Source: Heterocephalus glaber (Eukaryota > Chordata > Mammalia > Rodentia > Bathyergidae). Taken from it: 64,000 nucleotides of DNA. The notes beneath the pieces are model-generated. The model did no database searches. It saw only the letters and a program-made list of their open reading frames with translations, and was not told the origin of the DNA. This document shows, piece by piece, positions 35,233 to 46,862 of this stretch; within the stretch, counting starts at the first letter, position 1; every line of letters starts with the position of its first letter. The position numbers and the translations under genes were made by a program. Location of the stretch: contig NW_004624854.1 in NCBI RefSeq assembly GCF_000247695.1, positions 2,266,707 through 2,330,706 on the forward strand. The letters are read 5' to 3'.

Positions 35233-36514
35233 GAAGTGGTGCCTGTAAAGACCAGTCGAAGGAAGTTTCCTCTAGGAAGAAGGACTGCATTGGCTGTAGG
35301 ATTCCAGACAATGAATATTCTACCTTTTCAGAAAGTTTGTCTGAATTTTGCTCATGTCCAGAGACTTTGCCTGAGGCTGAGATTAAGGGTGGCAGATTAA
35401 TCTTGTAGAAGAAATTTCAAGGCAAACTAATGTTGAAGTGGTAGCATGGCTACTGTTGGGGGATTTTAGCCAGATTTGTGTTGAGAATCAAGAGCAAAGA
35501 TCCCAGCAGAAGGATTAAAAAACATTGCAAGAAAAGGAAGCTCCAGTAAAATTGTAGTCTGCAGATGGAACAGAGGACAAATTAGTCTCTGAAAAGACTT
35601 GCAAGGAAAAGCCAAGTATTTGAGAAGAGGAAAATAGAAAATGATGGCCTGAGGACATCACAAATACCAGCAAGACTCCAGCTGGGGAGTCCCAAAATTA
35701 CAAAAGTGAAAGATTTTGCTTTGAGAAGAAAGCCCCAGAGAACCATGTTCCAGAGTGGTGTTGGCCTAGGGAAGTTGTTCCTAGAGATTTGGTTCATAGA
35801 TGCTCAAGTCCTACAGCCAAAGAGAGAAGGAAGCCCGGCTACTGCTCCAGATGGTGGCAGACCTTGGCATCATCCATGTGGTGCTGGTTTTAGGTGCATG
35901 CAGAATGCAAGAGTTGTGGGGTCAAGAAGGCTTCCAAACAGTTTTCAGAAGAAGGCCTGGGAGGCCAGGCAGTGTGCCCATAGAGGGCAGTGTGTGAAGC
36001 TGTGAGTGTGTAGCTGAAGGTTCACTGGAGACCCCAGAAATTTGGAGAAGCCAGGAATATGGATCTTCTGAGGAGAACTGCAAGGAGGGAGCAGAGCTAG
36101 CCCCAGAGAGAAGCCTTGGGAGCTACAACCACTGGAAGTCTTGTAGGTATGGAGCCACCTAAAGTTCACAAATTGCCACAGATTGAAAGGGATACTGGAA
36201 GTGGAACTGTGGGACTTAATGTTTGTCCTGCTGGATTTCAGTGTTGCTTTGTTCCCATTCTTTGCTATCCTCTTGTTTGTAACTTTTGGACCTGGAATGT
36301 CTATCTTGTGCCACTGAATGTTGGAAATGTTTAACTTTCTTTTCATTTGTACAGGGGCTCGCAGCTAAGAGTTTGCCTTAAATCTCAGAGGAGACTTTGG
36401 ACTTGGACTTTTCAGCAATGCTGAAAATGTTAGGGCTTTGGCAATTCTTGGAGATGGACCAAATGGCTTTTGCATAAAGGGATGTGCGTGAGTCTTAGGG
36501 AGCCAAGGGAAGAA
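35233..36514 (+). mobile_element. MaLR internal region
   Basis: About 1.28 kb between the LTRs. It is GC-richer than the surroundings and rich in short frames on both strands, but has no gag, pol or env domain that I recognise, as is typical of MaLR internal sequence. Confidence 0.7.
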
Positions 36515-36904
36515 TGTTATGGCTTGTGTTCAGATGTCCCCCAAAGCCTCATTCAGACATAAGTGATGCTTTTTCAGAGGTGGCTGGATCTAGAGTGTGT
36601 GATGCTGGGACTGACTCATGGTACAATGCTAGGATTGAGAGCACTATGAGTAAGGGCGTGAGTGCTGCCTGCCCTAAGTAGCCTGCATAAAATATAAGTG
36701 ATAAAAAGAGCTATGGTCATCCCTTGCATGCTTTGCTACCATTTGCCAACCATGAACTGTTTCTCCACTGTGATGCCACCCTGCCTTGGAGCCAGCTGAT
36801 TATGGACTGAAACCTCTACCAATTGTGAGCTAAGTAAACCTTTTTCCCCCTTAACTTGTGGGTGTTGAGTATTTTGTCTCAGCAACAAGAAAAGTAACTA
36901 AGAC
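36515..36904 (+). repeat. 3' LTR of the MaLR element, complete
   Basis: About 390 bp from TGTTATGGCTTGTGTTCAGA to AAGTAACTAAGACA, with TG...CA ends. GGACTGAAACCTCTACC and AAACCTTTTTCCCCCTTAAC are shared with other rodent MaLR LTRs, including the one at 23.9 kb. Confidence 0.88.
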
Positions 36905-36907
36905 AGG

Positions 36908-38745
36908 CATTTCCCCACCCATTTATCTCTTAGACACTACAAGACACAATCACAAGAACCTTGATAGCTTTCCCTTTGTGTCCATATTATTGAGGACATC
37001 AGTCAACTTATGGAATAGCCTTCTCTTTATAGTATCTCAAAGGAGAAATTCCTTGGAGGCTTCAGGGTCAGTAGAAGGTGTATCTCTTTTGGGAAACCCG
37101 ATTCCCTCCCAGTGTCCTCCCTAATGTCATAGGCTCCATGTCTCTGAACTTTGTTCTGATAATTTTGAATACTAGGGAGTTCAGAGTCAACAGTTTTACG
37201 CGTCTCTGCTTCCTTTGGGATGTTATGTTTGTGCTTCTATCTGCTAATACAACCCCTGATTTTGCTATTTCCTATCCCATGATTCACTTTCTATTACTCA
37301 ACTGTCTATTTTTATCATTTCATATTGTAGTCATTTTAAATACACAATACAGAAAGCATTTAGTTAAGTGATTATTGTTTAAAAGATGCTTTAGCTTTTT
37401 GCTTAGAACTAAAATTTACTTTATCTGTTATTAATGACTGATACTATACCAATTAGATCAAATGTATTTTCTTATTATGGATACAGGATATGTGTTGGTT
37501 ACATAAGTCCAACTCTGGAATCACCTTTAGCTTTTCCTCCTTATGGTTTTGGGTATTCTATAAGTACTTCTAAATTTCTTCTGCTGTAGCTCAAACTTGA
37601 GATTTCATTTAGAAACCTGTCTAAACTATAAGTTGGGCATACAAAATATTTGTATATGGTAGTCAGTGGGCATCTGAGAGGCGATTCACCTCAGTTTCCA
37701 GGGCTTGAGTACCACCTTTCGGGCATTACCACTGGCAGAACGTATTCTACCCGCATTTCCAGCAGATGTCCTTTCCCTGGACATTTTATGCACAAAGAGA
37801 GTCTCAATGAAATCTCCAAGTAATGGTTTGACTAGTTGCAAATACAAAATATGAACAAGTAAAGAAAACTGAAACCTTATGGTGAGGCTGATATTTGTTG
37901 AATATTTACTATATTTCAGACACCAGGTTTTATGTTTGAATTTTTAAAAATACTTTTTTAGTCTTTAATGGTCGATAACATATTAATATCCCACGGCAAA
38001 TGTGCTCTTACTAGACATACAGATTACCCGTGGGAGAATAGTAAATTAGGCAGATATAGCATGGCACTTATAGACTGACCTCAAGCTAAGAGTTTCTATC
38101 ATGAGAATGAGAGAACCCAATTCTTTCCATTTTAAAACTTCTTGGAGTCTCATAACTTCGATTCACCTCGGTTATTACATTTCCAATACCCGAGCTTTCT
38201 GTTATTATTTACAATTCTCATCTTTATATTATTATTTGTACTCTCTTTAAGTTTTTAAAATTAGACTTATATTAAACATTGAGTTCAGGAAAGACTCATG
38301 TGTTGTTTATTAACATTTCAGTGATTACATGAAAGAGAATGATATGACAGGAACAGCAACAGTTCTGGTAGAAGAGTAACTGTTACTGATAGCCAGTTGG
38401 AGGGGATTCTCTGTTTTCCAAATTAGGTAACTCTTTTGCTTCAAAAATTCAGGGTAGGTTTTCACTGCTGCATCTCTAATTGTCTTCCACCTTCCAGAGG
38501 AGCTAAAATACTTATAAAGAAATCATTTTTTCCATAGCTGAAAATTGTGCATTCCTTTCTAGAATGGGAGAGGCTTATAGGTTTAGTTGAAAAGAGACAT
38601 AGATATCTGTGGTTTGACTACAGGCTAAAAGCTTTCAATTAATAAATTAAGTTTAATGCATAACTCAGTAATCATGCCCTGCACGTGATATTTCTTAATG
38701 GTTTTTGTATCTATTAACTTCTTTCACATTAAGCATCATCCTTCC
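36908..38745. other. Unique AT-rich DNA, no gene seen
   Basis: Frames at 36858-37371 (+) begin in the LTR or overlap one another and match no family. One weak MIR match lies at 37885. Confidence 0.5.
37885..38010 (+). mobile_element. Possible MIR fossil
   Basis: TTGTTGAATATTTACTATAT followed by TTCAGACACCAGG resembles the MIR 5' region (size-class words in the right order), then trails off. Weak. Confidence 0.35.
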
Positions 38746-38749
38746 ACAT

Positions 38750-39075
38750 GCACTGTATATACTCTAATCTTAGCTTCTCTTCTCCGCCTTGTTTGTGCCG
38801 GGATTTTCTTTCCATTCTGTCTTCCATATTATTCCTTAAATATGACATTTTCACAGACATCAACCCTGACTGTCCTTCAGTCTTGATTTCCTTTTTGGTG
38901 CCCTGTCATGACCATCAAACTTGCTCCTCTGTAATGTCATAGGTTTGCTTATCTCAGGTATCCCTGCATGAAGAGGTAGGTCCCAGGGGAGCTGTCTTCC
39001 TCATTAACTTATTTTAAAGGCTTCATGTGGTGGGACATCAGTGTTCTGAAAGTGTTTGTTCAGTGAAAAAATGCA
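38750..39075 (+). mobile_element. L2 LINE 3' region, sense
   Basis: CTTGTTTGTGCCGGGATTTT, TTCCATTCTGTCTTCCATAT, ACATCAACCCTGACTGTCCT, a TGCATGAAGAGGTAGGTCCC stretch and TGTTTGTTCAGTGAA follow the L2 3' end in order. The frames at 38698-38942 read through it and are not genes. Old and mammal-wide. Confidence 0.6.
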
Positions 39076-39938
39076 TGGCTTTACCAGGGATAGGTTAAAA
39101 ACAAGAACACAGAGAGTAAGATGTGTGATAAGATGGTATCTTATTTCATGAGATTTAAAATTAGCTAGTCTGAGAACAGATAGATAGCATGATAACTAGT
39201 GAAAATCAAATTTGCGAGTGGTTAAAAATTTATCATTAAAATATACATAAAGCAAATGAACTCGACCTTAAAATTGTGAAATAGTACAGAAAAAAGTTAA
39301 AAAGGAACAGAAGATATAGTGTTATTTATTATTTATTGCTTCATTTTAGAGGGGAGTTAATTTAACAAGTACATATGTTCATCCATAAATTACCTAAACT
39401 TTAACAAAAGGCGATAAAATACATTTTTATATTGTTAACCTTCATATGCTGATGAATTGGTTATGACATTAAATCTGTGAGACATTATAATACCCTCTTG
39501 GTCATTGAGGCTGTGTATAAATTTGCTTTCCTATAAGTTCATTTAGATCATCATCTATTTTTAGTTGATCTTCAAGTCATTTTATAAACATGTGTATGTA
39601 TTACTTGCACAACTGAAGATCCATGTCACGACTTCCATAGATAATTTTATATTTCCCAGTTAACACACTGGCTGTTGCATGCCATCAAAAAATACTTGTT
39701 AAATAAACAAATATATGAGCATTATAAGCTCAGTTTTAAGAGTAAATTTTTTAGAAATACAATCATGTCTTTTTTCTTCCAGAAAAGAAGCATTATTACA
39801 GTATGTCATCCTATAGATGAGTTTTTGAAAGGTGATCATGTTAGTGGGCTTTAGAAGGTAATTTTATAAGATGTCTCAGTATTTTTTAAAAATTTGTATC
39901 TTCGTGTATGATTCCAAATTATAATACTAGACAGTCTG
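39076..39938. other. Unique AT-rich DNA, no gene seen
   Basis: No recognised repeat or exon. Confidence 0.5.
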
Positions 39939-40447
39939 AAAGGGGAAGGGGAAGTGGGAGGGGTAGGGGAAAGGAAAGAAGGGAATGGAATTAATATGAG
40001 AAAATGGAAAAATGGAAACAAAGACTTTGTAAATAGGGAGGGGTGGAGGGGTTGAAGGGAGGGCAGGGGAAGGGGGAAAATAAGAACCAAGAGAGATTAT
40101 GTAAAGGTGCAAATTTCCAATGATGAATGTCATTATATTGTATACCTAAAATGTACCAATGATTAGAATGAATAATCGATAATGCAAAATAGGAAGAAAA
40201 GGTCCAAAGGGGTAGGGGAAGTGGGAGGGGCAGGGGAAAGGAAAGAAGAGAAAGGAAAAATGATGAGAAATGGAAATAAAGTCTTTGTAAATAGGGAAGG
40301 GTGGAGGGCATGAAGGGAGGGCTAGGAATGGGGAAAAAATAAGAACCAAGATGCATTATGTAAAGGTAGAAGTTCACAATGAGAAATGTAATTGTGTTGT
40401 ATACCTACAATGTAACAATAAAAAAATTTAACAAAAAAAAAGAGATA
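39939..40447 (+). mobile_element. 5'-truncated L1 with tandemly doubled 3' UTR
   Basis: Two direct copies of an L1 3' UTR, starting near 39942 and 40208, each run from a G-rich block (GAAGTGGGAGGGG) through AAAGGAAAGAAG, CTTTGTAAATAGGGA, AAGAACCAAGA and TTATGTAAAGGT to TTGTATACCTA. Only the second has the A-rich end. The whole is bracketed by a diverged 18-bp repeat (39921-39938 and 40448-40465, 15 of 18 identical) that fits a target-site duplication, so both copies sit in one insertion. Proline-rich minus frames here (39851-40377) are antisense of G-rich DNA. Confidence 0.85.
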
Positions 40448-40465
40448 AAAATATTAGACGGTCTG

Positions 40466-41529
40466 CTCCGTGGAAGTAATAGCATGGAGAAGTTGCTTCT
40501 ATGTCCTTTCACTTTGACACTGTGTTGGAGATCTAGTGATTAACTGTTTTCATTACTACATGTTACCTGACATATTCTGGGAAATAATTTGTTCATGTAG
40601 AGTTGTATCAAAATATATTTCATATAAATGGATGAAAATCCCTACTTTATATTAATAATGTTTGAGTCAAAACCTGAGAATATACAGCTACCTCATCCTA
40701 CTGCCCAAACAGAAGATTGACCGGCCAGGCAGCGCCGGGTGGTGCTGGCACAAACAAACGCTGTCTTCTCACTCCTGAGCCCTACAGCAGGGTCAGTGGT
40801 CTGGTTTCCAGGGTGCGATGCTTTGTGTTCTGTTGCCAAAGCTGGTTTCAGAACTTCATTGTCCTCAACGTGATTCTCACTGCATATGACATTGTTAGCG
40901 AGACGACAGTTATATATTGAAGAAAATAACCTTTATTCTGTCATAGACAGAAGAGAATAAAGCTGATGGGAAGTGATATTTGCCGCATATTTCCCGTGTA
41001 CAAACACATTTTCAATCAATAAACATTTCAAATGTGTGTGGCTGATAAAATTGATTTGTTTTCATGACCTACGAATAAAAAGAATGGAACTCAGAAAGAG
41101 GAAATGGCTCCCAATGGGGTATACAGTTACAAAATGGCAGATGCAAGATTCAAGCAATCAGAATTAAAACACCAATCCCATGTCTTCCTCCCACGCACAA
41201 AGTTGCCTGCTAATAACAATCATCGGAAGTTTGCCACCCAGAGCCTCTCCTTAGAGATTGCATTCTGGTTGCACAAGGCACTTTCCAGGAACCTGCATTT
41301 TATCAACAGCCTCTCAGAATTGTTATGAATGAGTAATTTGTGTAAAACACTGTTTCACAACTTAGTGTTTTCTCAGCAGTTAAGCAAAGACCTTCTTTGT
41401 ATCCAAGAAACAGACAAGTCTAAGTGGGCCTATGCATTCTTAGCTCTGGTATTTTTATGTTGTGTCTACCTTGCGAGTTCTCCTCCTAACCTTTCCAAAA
41501 TTCAAAGAAATAGCAGAATTGTGTGATCA
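40466..41529. other. Unique DNA, no gene seen; small CpG patch
   Basis: 40715-40905 has a few CpGs and a 67-codon frame with no recognisable family. The rest is AT-rich and unrecognised. Confidence 0.45.
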
Positions 41530-42180
41530 AAGGCCAGGGCTGTGATGAGAGTCCCTAATAAAATGGTTAGGCTGGTTTAATTTTTTAAATGTTCTTCCTG
41601 AGGCGTGATACTTGGTGGATCCCAGCTACTCCATGCAGATGGGCATGTTTCCTGACACCTGGACCGCTCCCCAAAGCATCATCTGCAGGAAGGCCTTATT
41701 GTTTTAACTGCACACTTATATTAGTTGGTGGGAAATCTGGGCAGCCCTGTTGAATTACATCCTCAGTAGCTTTGAGGCGCTCTCTCTGTAATTAGTGGCT
41801 TCTGTTCTTTATTACACTGATCAGGAATGCAGCTCTATTCATCACCACAGACTCAGATAATGATCCTTGCTAATGATTTTCATGGTGGAAAGAATCTCCA
41901 GGACAGGACATATTTGTACAGATATTTTGCACTGGGATTATTTCATGTTGTGACTCCACAGCCGGCGGGTGCACTGTAGGAAGGATGTTACCATGGGAGA
42001 GTGACTCTCTTTCTATTGTGTTTGCTTTGGTTGGAAAAAAGTTACAGAAGAGGGAATGCAATGTAATTTTGCATTTACAAGATTACAATACTGCAGGAGA
42101 GCAAGGAGGTGGGGAAGGAGGAAGCAGACACAAGGAGAAAATTAAACATCTTCCATTGTGTCTAAGTCGAGGATAGTTCT
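41530..42180. other. Unique block, candidate conserved noncoding element
   Basis: Balanced composition, no repeat match and several homeodomain-type TAATTA/TAATGA words (TGTAATTAGTGG, GCTAATGATTTTC) with CACCTGG and GATAATGATCC nearby. Frames on both strands (41870-42176) overlap and are unconvincing. Function as an enhancer is only an inference from motif density and lack of repeats. Confidence 0.3.
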
Positions 42181-43094
42181 AATTTGTTAGCCAGCCCATC
42201 TTGTGCTGAAACTGAATGTTTCTTGTTGGGTAAAATGAAACTGCTACTTCATCATGCATTTGAATGTTTAAATACTTGATGTGGAGAAAATAAGTCCCCT
42301 TATGATTTTTCCTTTTTTAAATTATGAGCAGGAATTTTAGAATAAATTACAGGTCTCTGGAAGGTTTAGTCTGCTAACACTAAGGAATTTTTTGAAGACC
42401 CATATTATTGAAAATTTTGAATAAAATAATTTTAAAAGATGGTAAACTATTTTGACTCATAATAGTTACTTGAAATTAATGTTTATTACAAATGCATACA
42501 TAAGGCAATATGCATAATTTTAGAGGAAATAAAATCTTTGAAACTTCTCTAATATTTTTAGTGCAAATCATGTTAGATTATATTGAATGATATTCTGTAT
42601 TCTTTTAAAAGGATTCCTCTTATAATGAGAAATGATTATTTGTAAAGTCAAAGAATAACATGGCAAAATAAATTATTGCATGAAAAAAATGTCACTGTGA
42701 GAACTACATTCATCCAAGTCAGATAAATTTTGAGTTAAGATTTTGGTTAGGCATATCATTTATTTTTGTTAAAATTTAAAATGTTTCCATTTGTATTCAG
42801 AGCTCTGTTCTTGTTTATTTTCACTCAAATTGTTTTCCTTTAATACTGTCCAAACTAGTTTCATGATTGCATTCAGATTCTGAATGGTGGACCCTTTTTA
42901 GAAGCTAGAATGAAATGTTGGAAGTAGTGTTTGTTGCCAGATTCCAAGAAGACTTATACTTTCCTCTGTGTATGCTAATAAGAAAGGGAATAAAATTTCA
43001 AAGCAAAGCAGGTAAAATTACTTGGTTGTGTAGATTAATAATCTACATGAAGTTAACTCTAAAAGAATAAAAAAATTAGAATCTGGACAAAGTG
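42181..43094. other. Unique AT-rich DNA, no gene seen
   Basis: No repeat family, frame or RNA gene recognised. Confidence 0.5.
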
Positions 43095-43205
43095 CGTGCA
43101 TTTGGAACTATTCTGAGGCTGAGGCAGGAAGATAACTTGAGCCCAAGTGTTTGAGGTCAGTGTGTGCAATAAAGTGAGTCCTTACCTCAAAAACAAATAA
43201 ACAAA
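43095..43205 (+). mobile_element. B1-like SINE, plus strand, 5'-truncated
   Basis: TTCTGAGGCTGAGGCAGGAA, TTGAGCCCAAGTGTTTGAGG, GTGAGTCCTTACCTCAAAAA and an AAAC-repeat tail. The 5' end is diverged. It lacks the internal duplication. Confidence 0.85.
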
Positions 43206-43944
43206 CAACAATACAAATTAAAGATAATTAAATAAAAATTAGAAATTAAATTAGGATTAGATTTAATATTTGTGACAACATTAAAATCGAGTAAATGGAC
43301 AAAATTTGTATATTTACACTTACATACATTTTTGATGATTGTCATCTCCAACCAGTAGCCTGAATCTTTGTGTAAAATTAGTATGTAATGATTTAATTAG
43401 TATGCAATGATTTAATCTCAATACATCTTTAAATATCTGACTGTTAGAAATTCTTAAATATAGAAACTGGCTTCTCAAAATTCGAAGAGATATTTTGTTA
43501 TCAAAGGAATCAGGAGATATCATGAAACTATTCATGCACCAGCTAGCAGAATTGCCAAAAGCATAAAATATTATATATTTTTAAAACTCTATTTCATAGC
43601 TATCATCTATTGATCCACTCATCCAACAGTCTCCTATCTACCATGTATCTACCTAGTATCGGCAGCTGACAATCTATTATCTACTCTATTCTCTCCCTTT
43701 CCTAACTATTTCCATTATCGGTTTTCCTGTAGCTTTTACTTATGAATAGGAGCGAGTTTTTGTGTCATTCCCTTGGAAAACAAGAGGACAGGGAAAGACT
43801 AAATCCAGGTTCCAGAAGGTGATGGGCTTGCTCCACGCCATTCTTTCTCTGTCTCTGGTGAAGCGGAGATGGAATGCAGAGATCAGTGTCATAACACATG
43901 TCACCAGCATCTCTCCAGCGTCTTAGAGTCATTGGGAAGCCCTC
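43206..43944. other. Unique DNA, no gene seen
   Basis: Includes a 19-bp tandem duplication and a degenerate CTAT-rich stretch at 43605-43700. Nothing else recognised. Confidence 0.5.
43378..43415. repeat. Two tandem copies of a 19-bp unit
   Basis: TTAGTATGTAATGATTTAA is repeated at once with a single T-to-C change. Confidence 0.92.
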
Positions 43945-44140
43945 CCCCCAACCCCAGTGCTAGGGACTGAGCTCAGAGCTCTCACACTGATCTGCATTCC
44001 TAGTTCCCTTTCTTTTTCCTTCTCATGTAGGGTCTCCCTGTGCCTCTCAATTGCGCACCCTGGCCTCACACTTGGGATCCTCCTGATGCAGCCTCCCTAG
44101 AGGGTAGAAATTATAAGCTGGGACACCACACCTGACTTCG
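43945..44140 (-). mobile_element. Composite SINE (ID-like plus B1-like), minus strand
   Basis: 43951-44000 has a tRNA-SINE-like reverse portion (CAGTGCTAGGGACTGAGCTC). After a CTTTTTCC linker, 44020-44135 has reverse B1-like sequence (GTAGGGTCTCCCTG, GGGATCCTCCTGATGCAGCC, AAGCTGGGACACCAC). B4-type order; diverged. Confidence 0.72.
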
Positions 44141-44744
44141 CCCACAGCTTCTAGTATAATAGCTCACAGACTTTATAACAATAAACTTAATCCATAAAGA
44201 TTATTTCTATGACAAGAAACGAACACACAGATTCATGTTCTTTTCATATACCCTTATCTTGTTCACATAGTTTTCTTAATTTTTCCTAAAACTTCTTAGT
44301 TTCATTTTTTGCAACTATTGTTGTAAATTAAAGTTATCTGCTACACACAACACATTTATATTTTATTATTTTATGCATCTTAGCTTTTCATGATGCTGTT
44401 TCCTCAGAGGATTTTAAAATATGTGAGTAGACAGCACCAACTTTCATGTTTATGGTTTGGTCCTGCTGAGAAAAGACCATTGCTTAGTAATATTTCACTT
44501 GGGAGGATGAAGAGGAGAAAAGATTGTGTGCTGGATATGTTCAGTACCGATGCAGCATCAGACTGGAAGTGGACAAAGTTGCTAAGATGAACTTCCTTCT
44601 GGCTTTCCCTGAGAAGACAGTGTCCTGATGTAAGGCCATAGTAATGGTGGTGAAGAGGAGAGGAAAGTTTAAAAAAGATTTAAGCAGAACCTATGGGACT
44701 ATGTGCTTAGGTTGGATGTCAGAAAAGAGTTCATAGTAAATAGT

Positions 44745-44870
44745 TTAAACTGTCTGATTATTTTGTAACTTGAGGTACCACTCTGGATCTCAATTTTCTA
44801 ATTTATAACACATAAAAATTGGATTCAATTATCTCTAAAGTCCATTCCATGTCTGAGATTATATAATTTG
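44745..44870 (+). mobile_element. MIR-like fossil
   Basis: GATCTCAATTTTCTAATTTA and TTATCTCTAAAGTCCATTCC resemble the MIR-type 'cctcagtttcctcatctg ... gatctctaaggtccctt' pattern of mammal-wide repeats. Short and diverged. Confidence 0.5.
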
Positions 44871-45699
44871 AAAATAAAGGCTCTGGAGAATGAATTTATA
44901 AATACTATCTCTTTCCATTAAAAGGAAAAGCAAACACAAAGAAAAGCACACATAAATAAAAATGAGACTTTACCTAATGAAATACTTAGCTCTCTGTAAT
45001 ACAGATAAAATTATAATTAAATGAATGTTAAGTTTAAGCAGATACAACATATATCATAATGCACACTACAAATCACCCATTGCAGATAGCAAATAAACAG
45101 TGGGGTGCTATGCAACATTGCCCACGAATCATAGACTTTTTAGTTAAGTTGAACACATGAATAGCTTAAAATGAAATAATGCAAAGTTTGGGCTTTCTGA
45201 GAGGCAAGAGTACCTACATCATTCTGATTCTCAAGACTAGGTTCTCTAGGAAAATGTAGGTTGTCTGAACATTTTAAAATTAGAATTTCCCAGTAAATGA
45301 GAGAATAGGCTCCTTCACTCAGCGAAGGGTGAAGACAGTATGTCAAGGAAAGGGTTTCAGATTTATTTCCCTCTTCACATACTCTGATTCATTTATCTAT
45401 GCACAATCCTCTACTCTATACTCTGAAGATTGTTTCTTTTCTATAGACATTTAGAAATGCAATGCTAAGCAAATCCAGCTCTTTCCTATGCTATAACTTA
45501 GGCATTCAAATCATGAGTATATAAATGCTTTAAGAATGGCTTATCCATGCATAATACAGTGAAACCTAAGTATGCATAAAACAAAAGTCAAATTTTTCTA
45601 AAAATAAAATGAGACTATTAATGTCCTGATAAAACTAGAAAAATTACACTGGGTTTAATACTATGATTAAGAATACACACTGGAAATGTGAAAAGCAAA

Positions 45700-45835
45700 T
45701 TTGTTCAGTGTTGTTTTATGTGCTGGATGTCCTACAAGTATTTCACATTGTCTTCCCATTTAACTTGTACAACAACTGAATGAAATACTAGTAAACGTTG
45801 TTGACACCACTCTACAGGTAGAGAGCTATCTGTGC
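45700..45835 (+). mobile_element. MIR fossil
   Basis: TTTTATGTGCTGGATGTCCT, CATTTAACTTGTACAACAAC and ACTCTACAGGTAGAGAG follow MIR in order with heavy divergence. Confidence 0.6.
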
Positions 45836-46224
45836 ACTGGAACAAAGAAATGAACTCCAGAAGAACAATGTTTGTAAATTCATAGATGGAAGACAATACT
45901 CAAGAACTCAAATAATTATAAAGCAAAACTAAAGATCATTCTAAATGATGATGCTTTTATTTTACTTTATTTTTTCCACAATGATTTCTTTTATTGCAAA
46001 CTGATATCAGTCTTGGACTAAAATGTACAATGAATCAAAAGAGTCTATGCTAATATCTGATACTCAAATCATCCCACTTTTACAACACCCATTTGGTTCT
46101 GATTGAATATTTTATTCAGGAAAAATATTTGAGATGTCATCTCATTGATGGTGACAGTCCTTTTTATTGTCATATATCTTTTCAAAAATATTTACATAAA
46201 CGTGACTTTGTTTTCTAATATTGA

Positions 46225-46440
46225 AAATTTTTTCTTTTAAAAATGTTTTGTTATTGCATGTTTACAGTACATAATGGTCACATTCACTGTAGTTAATTAG
46301 TACATGTCCCTAATATATTTCAATCCCCTCTACCTCTCCCTATCCACACCCCTTTTATTTTTCCAGGATCAGATTCATGTATTTATCTTTGAAAGTTTAT
46401 TTTTCATTTTATTCAAGATCGTGACAGAGTAGAATGGACA
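46225..46440 (-). mobile_element. Possible L1 3' end, antisense
   Basis: TTGTTATTGCATGTTTACAG and the following ATAATGGTCACATTCACTGT parallel the antisense L1 end at 63.9 kb, and a pyrimidine-rich block (CCCCTCTACCTCTCCCTATC) follows where the 3' UTR G-rich tract should be. Diverged. Confidence 0.45.
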
Positions 46441-46639
46441 TGAATATTAATACACATATTTAATTATGCTTTTCAAAAACATCGATGTCTAAAACATACC
46501 TAGCAAAGGTTCACACTTACGGGATAATGTTAAAGGATATCTGCTAATCTCATGAATAATAAAAGGTACCAAACATAATTGACAAATTTAAATATTTTAT
46601 CTTAAGAACTTATATTATAATTTATAAATACAACAGCCT

Positions 46640-46862
46640 ATATTTTACATATTACTTTTTGTGCTTTTGGGTTTTTTTACAGCACAGGGGATTGAACCCC
46701 AGCCCTTCACACTGAGCTACACCCAGTCCTTTCTTTATTAACCCTTTGAGACAAGGTCTTGCTCAGTCACTCAATTGCCTAGGCTGAGTTCCGACTTGCA
46801 AGCCTCCTGCCTCGGCTTCCCAGAGTGATTGCATTGCAGACATGCACCATCTCATAGGCTGA
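46640..46862 (-). mobile_element. Composite SINE (ID-like plus B1-like), minus strand
   Basis: GGGGATTGAACCCCAGCCCT and ACTGAGCTACACCCAGTCCT form the ID-like part. TTTGAGACAAGGTCTTGCTC, AGCCTCCTGCCTCGGCTTCC and GACATGCACCATCTC form the B1-like part. Same order as at 17.0 and 43.9 kb, so likely one composite family. Confidence 0.82.

Larger units (their letters stand above)
34907..36904 (+). mobile_element. Nearly complete MaLR (ERVL-MaLR) element: LTR-internal-LTR
   Basis: Two direct LTRs enclose about 1.28 kb of internal sequence, the normal size for MaLR elements, which lack recognisable retroviral genes. The internal part starts near the 5' LTR end with AATAGAAGTGGTGCCTGTAA and ends in MaLR-like AGACTTTGGACTTGGACTTT. 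A purine-rich AAGGGAAGAA directly precedes the 3' LTR and would be the polypurine tract. No frame looks functional: the 133-codon minus frame (35945-36346) is antisense to the element. Such elements were mobilised in trans by relatives. Confidence 0.85.
44141..46224. other. Unique AT-rich DNA with MIR fossils, no gene seen
   Basis: Two MIR-like matches are listed separately. The remaining sequence is AT-rich without recognisable frames or RNA genes. Confidence 0.5.

Noticed and set aside
35945..36346. 133-codon minus frame as a gene
   Set aside because: It is antisense within the MaLR internal region and matches no retroviral or host domain.
39851..40377. Pro/Phe/Leu-rich minus frames as proteins
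   Set aside because: They are antisense to G-rich L1 3' UTR sequence, and their internal repetition mirrors the DNA duplication.
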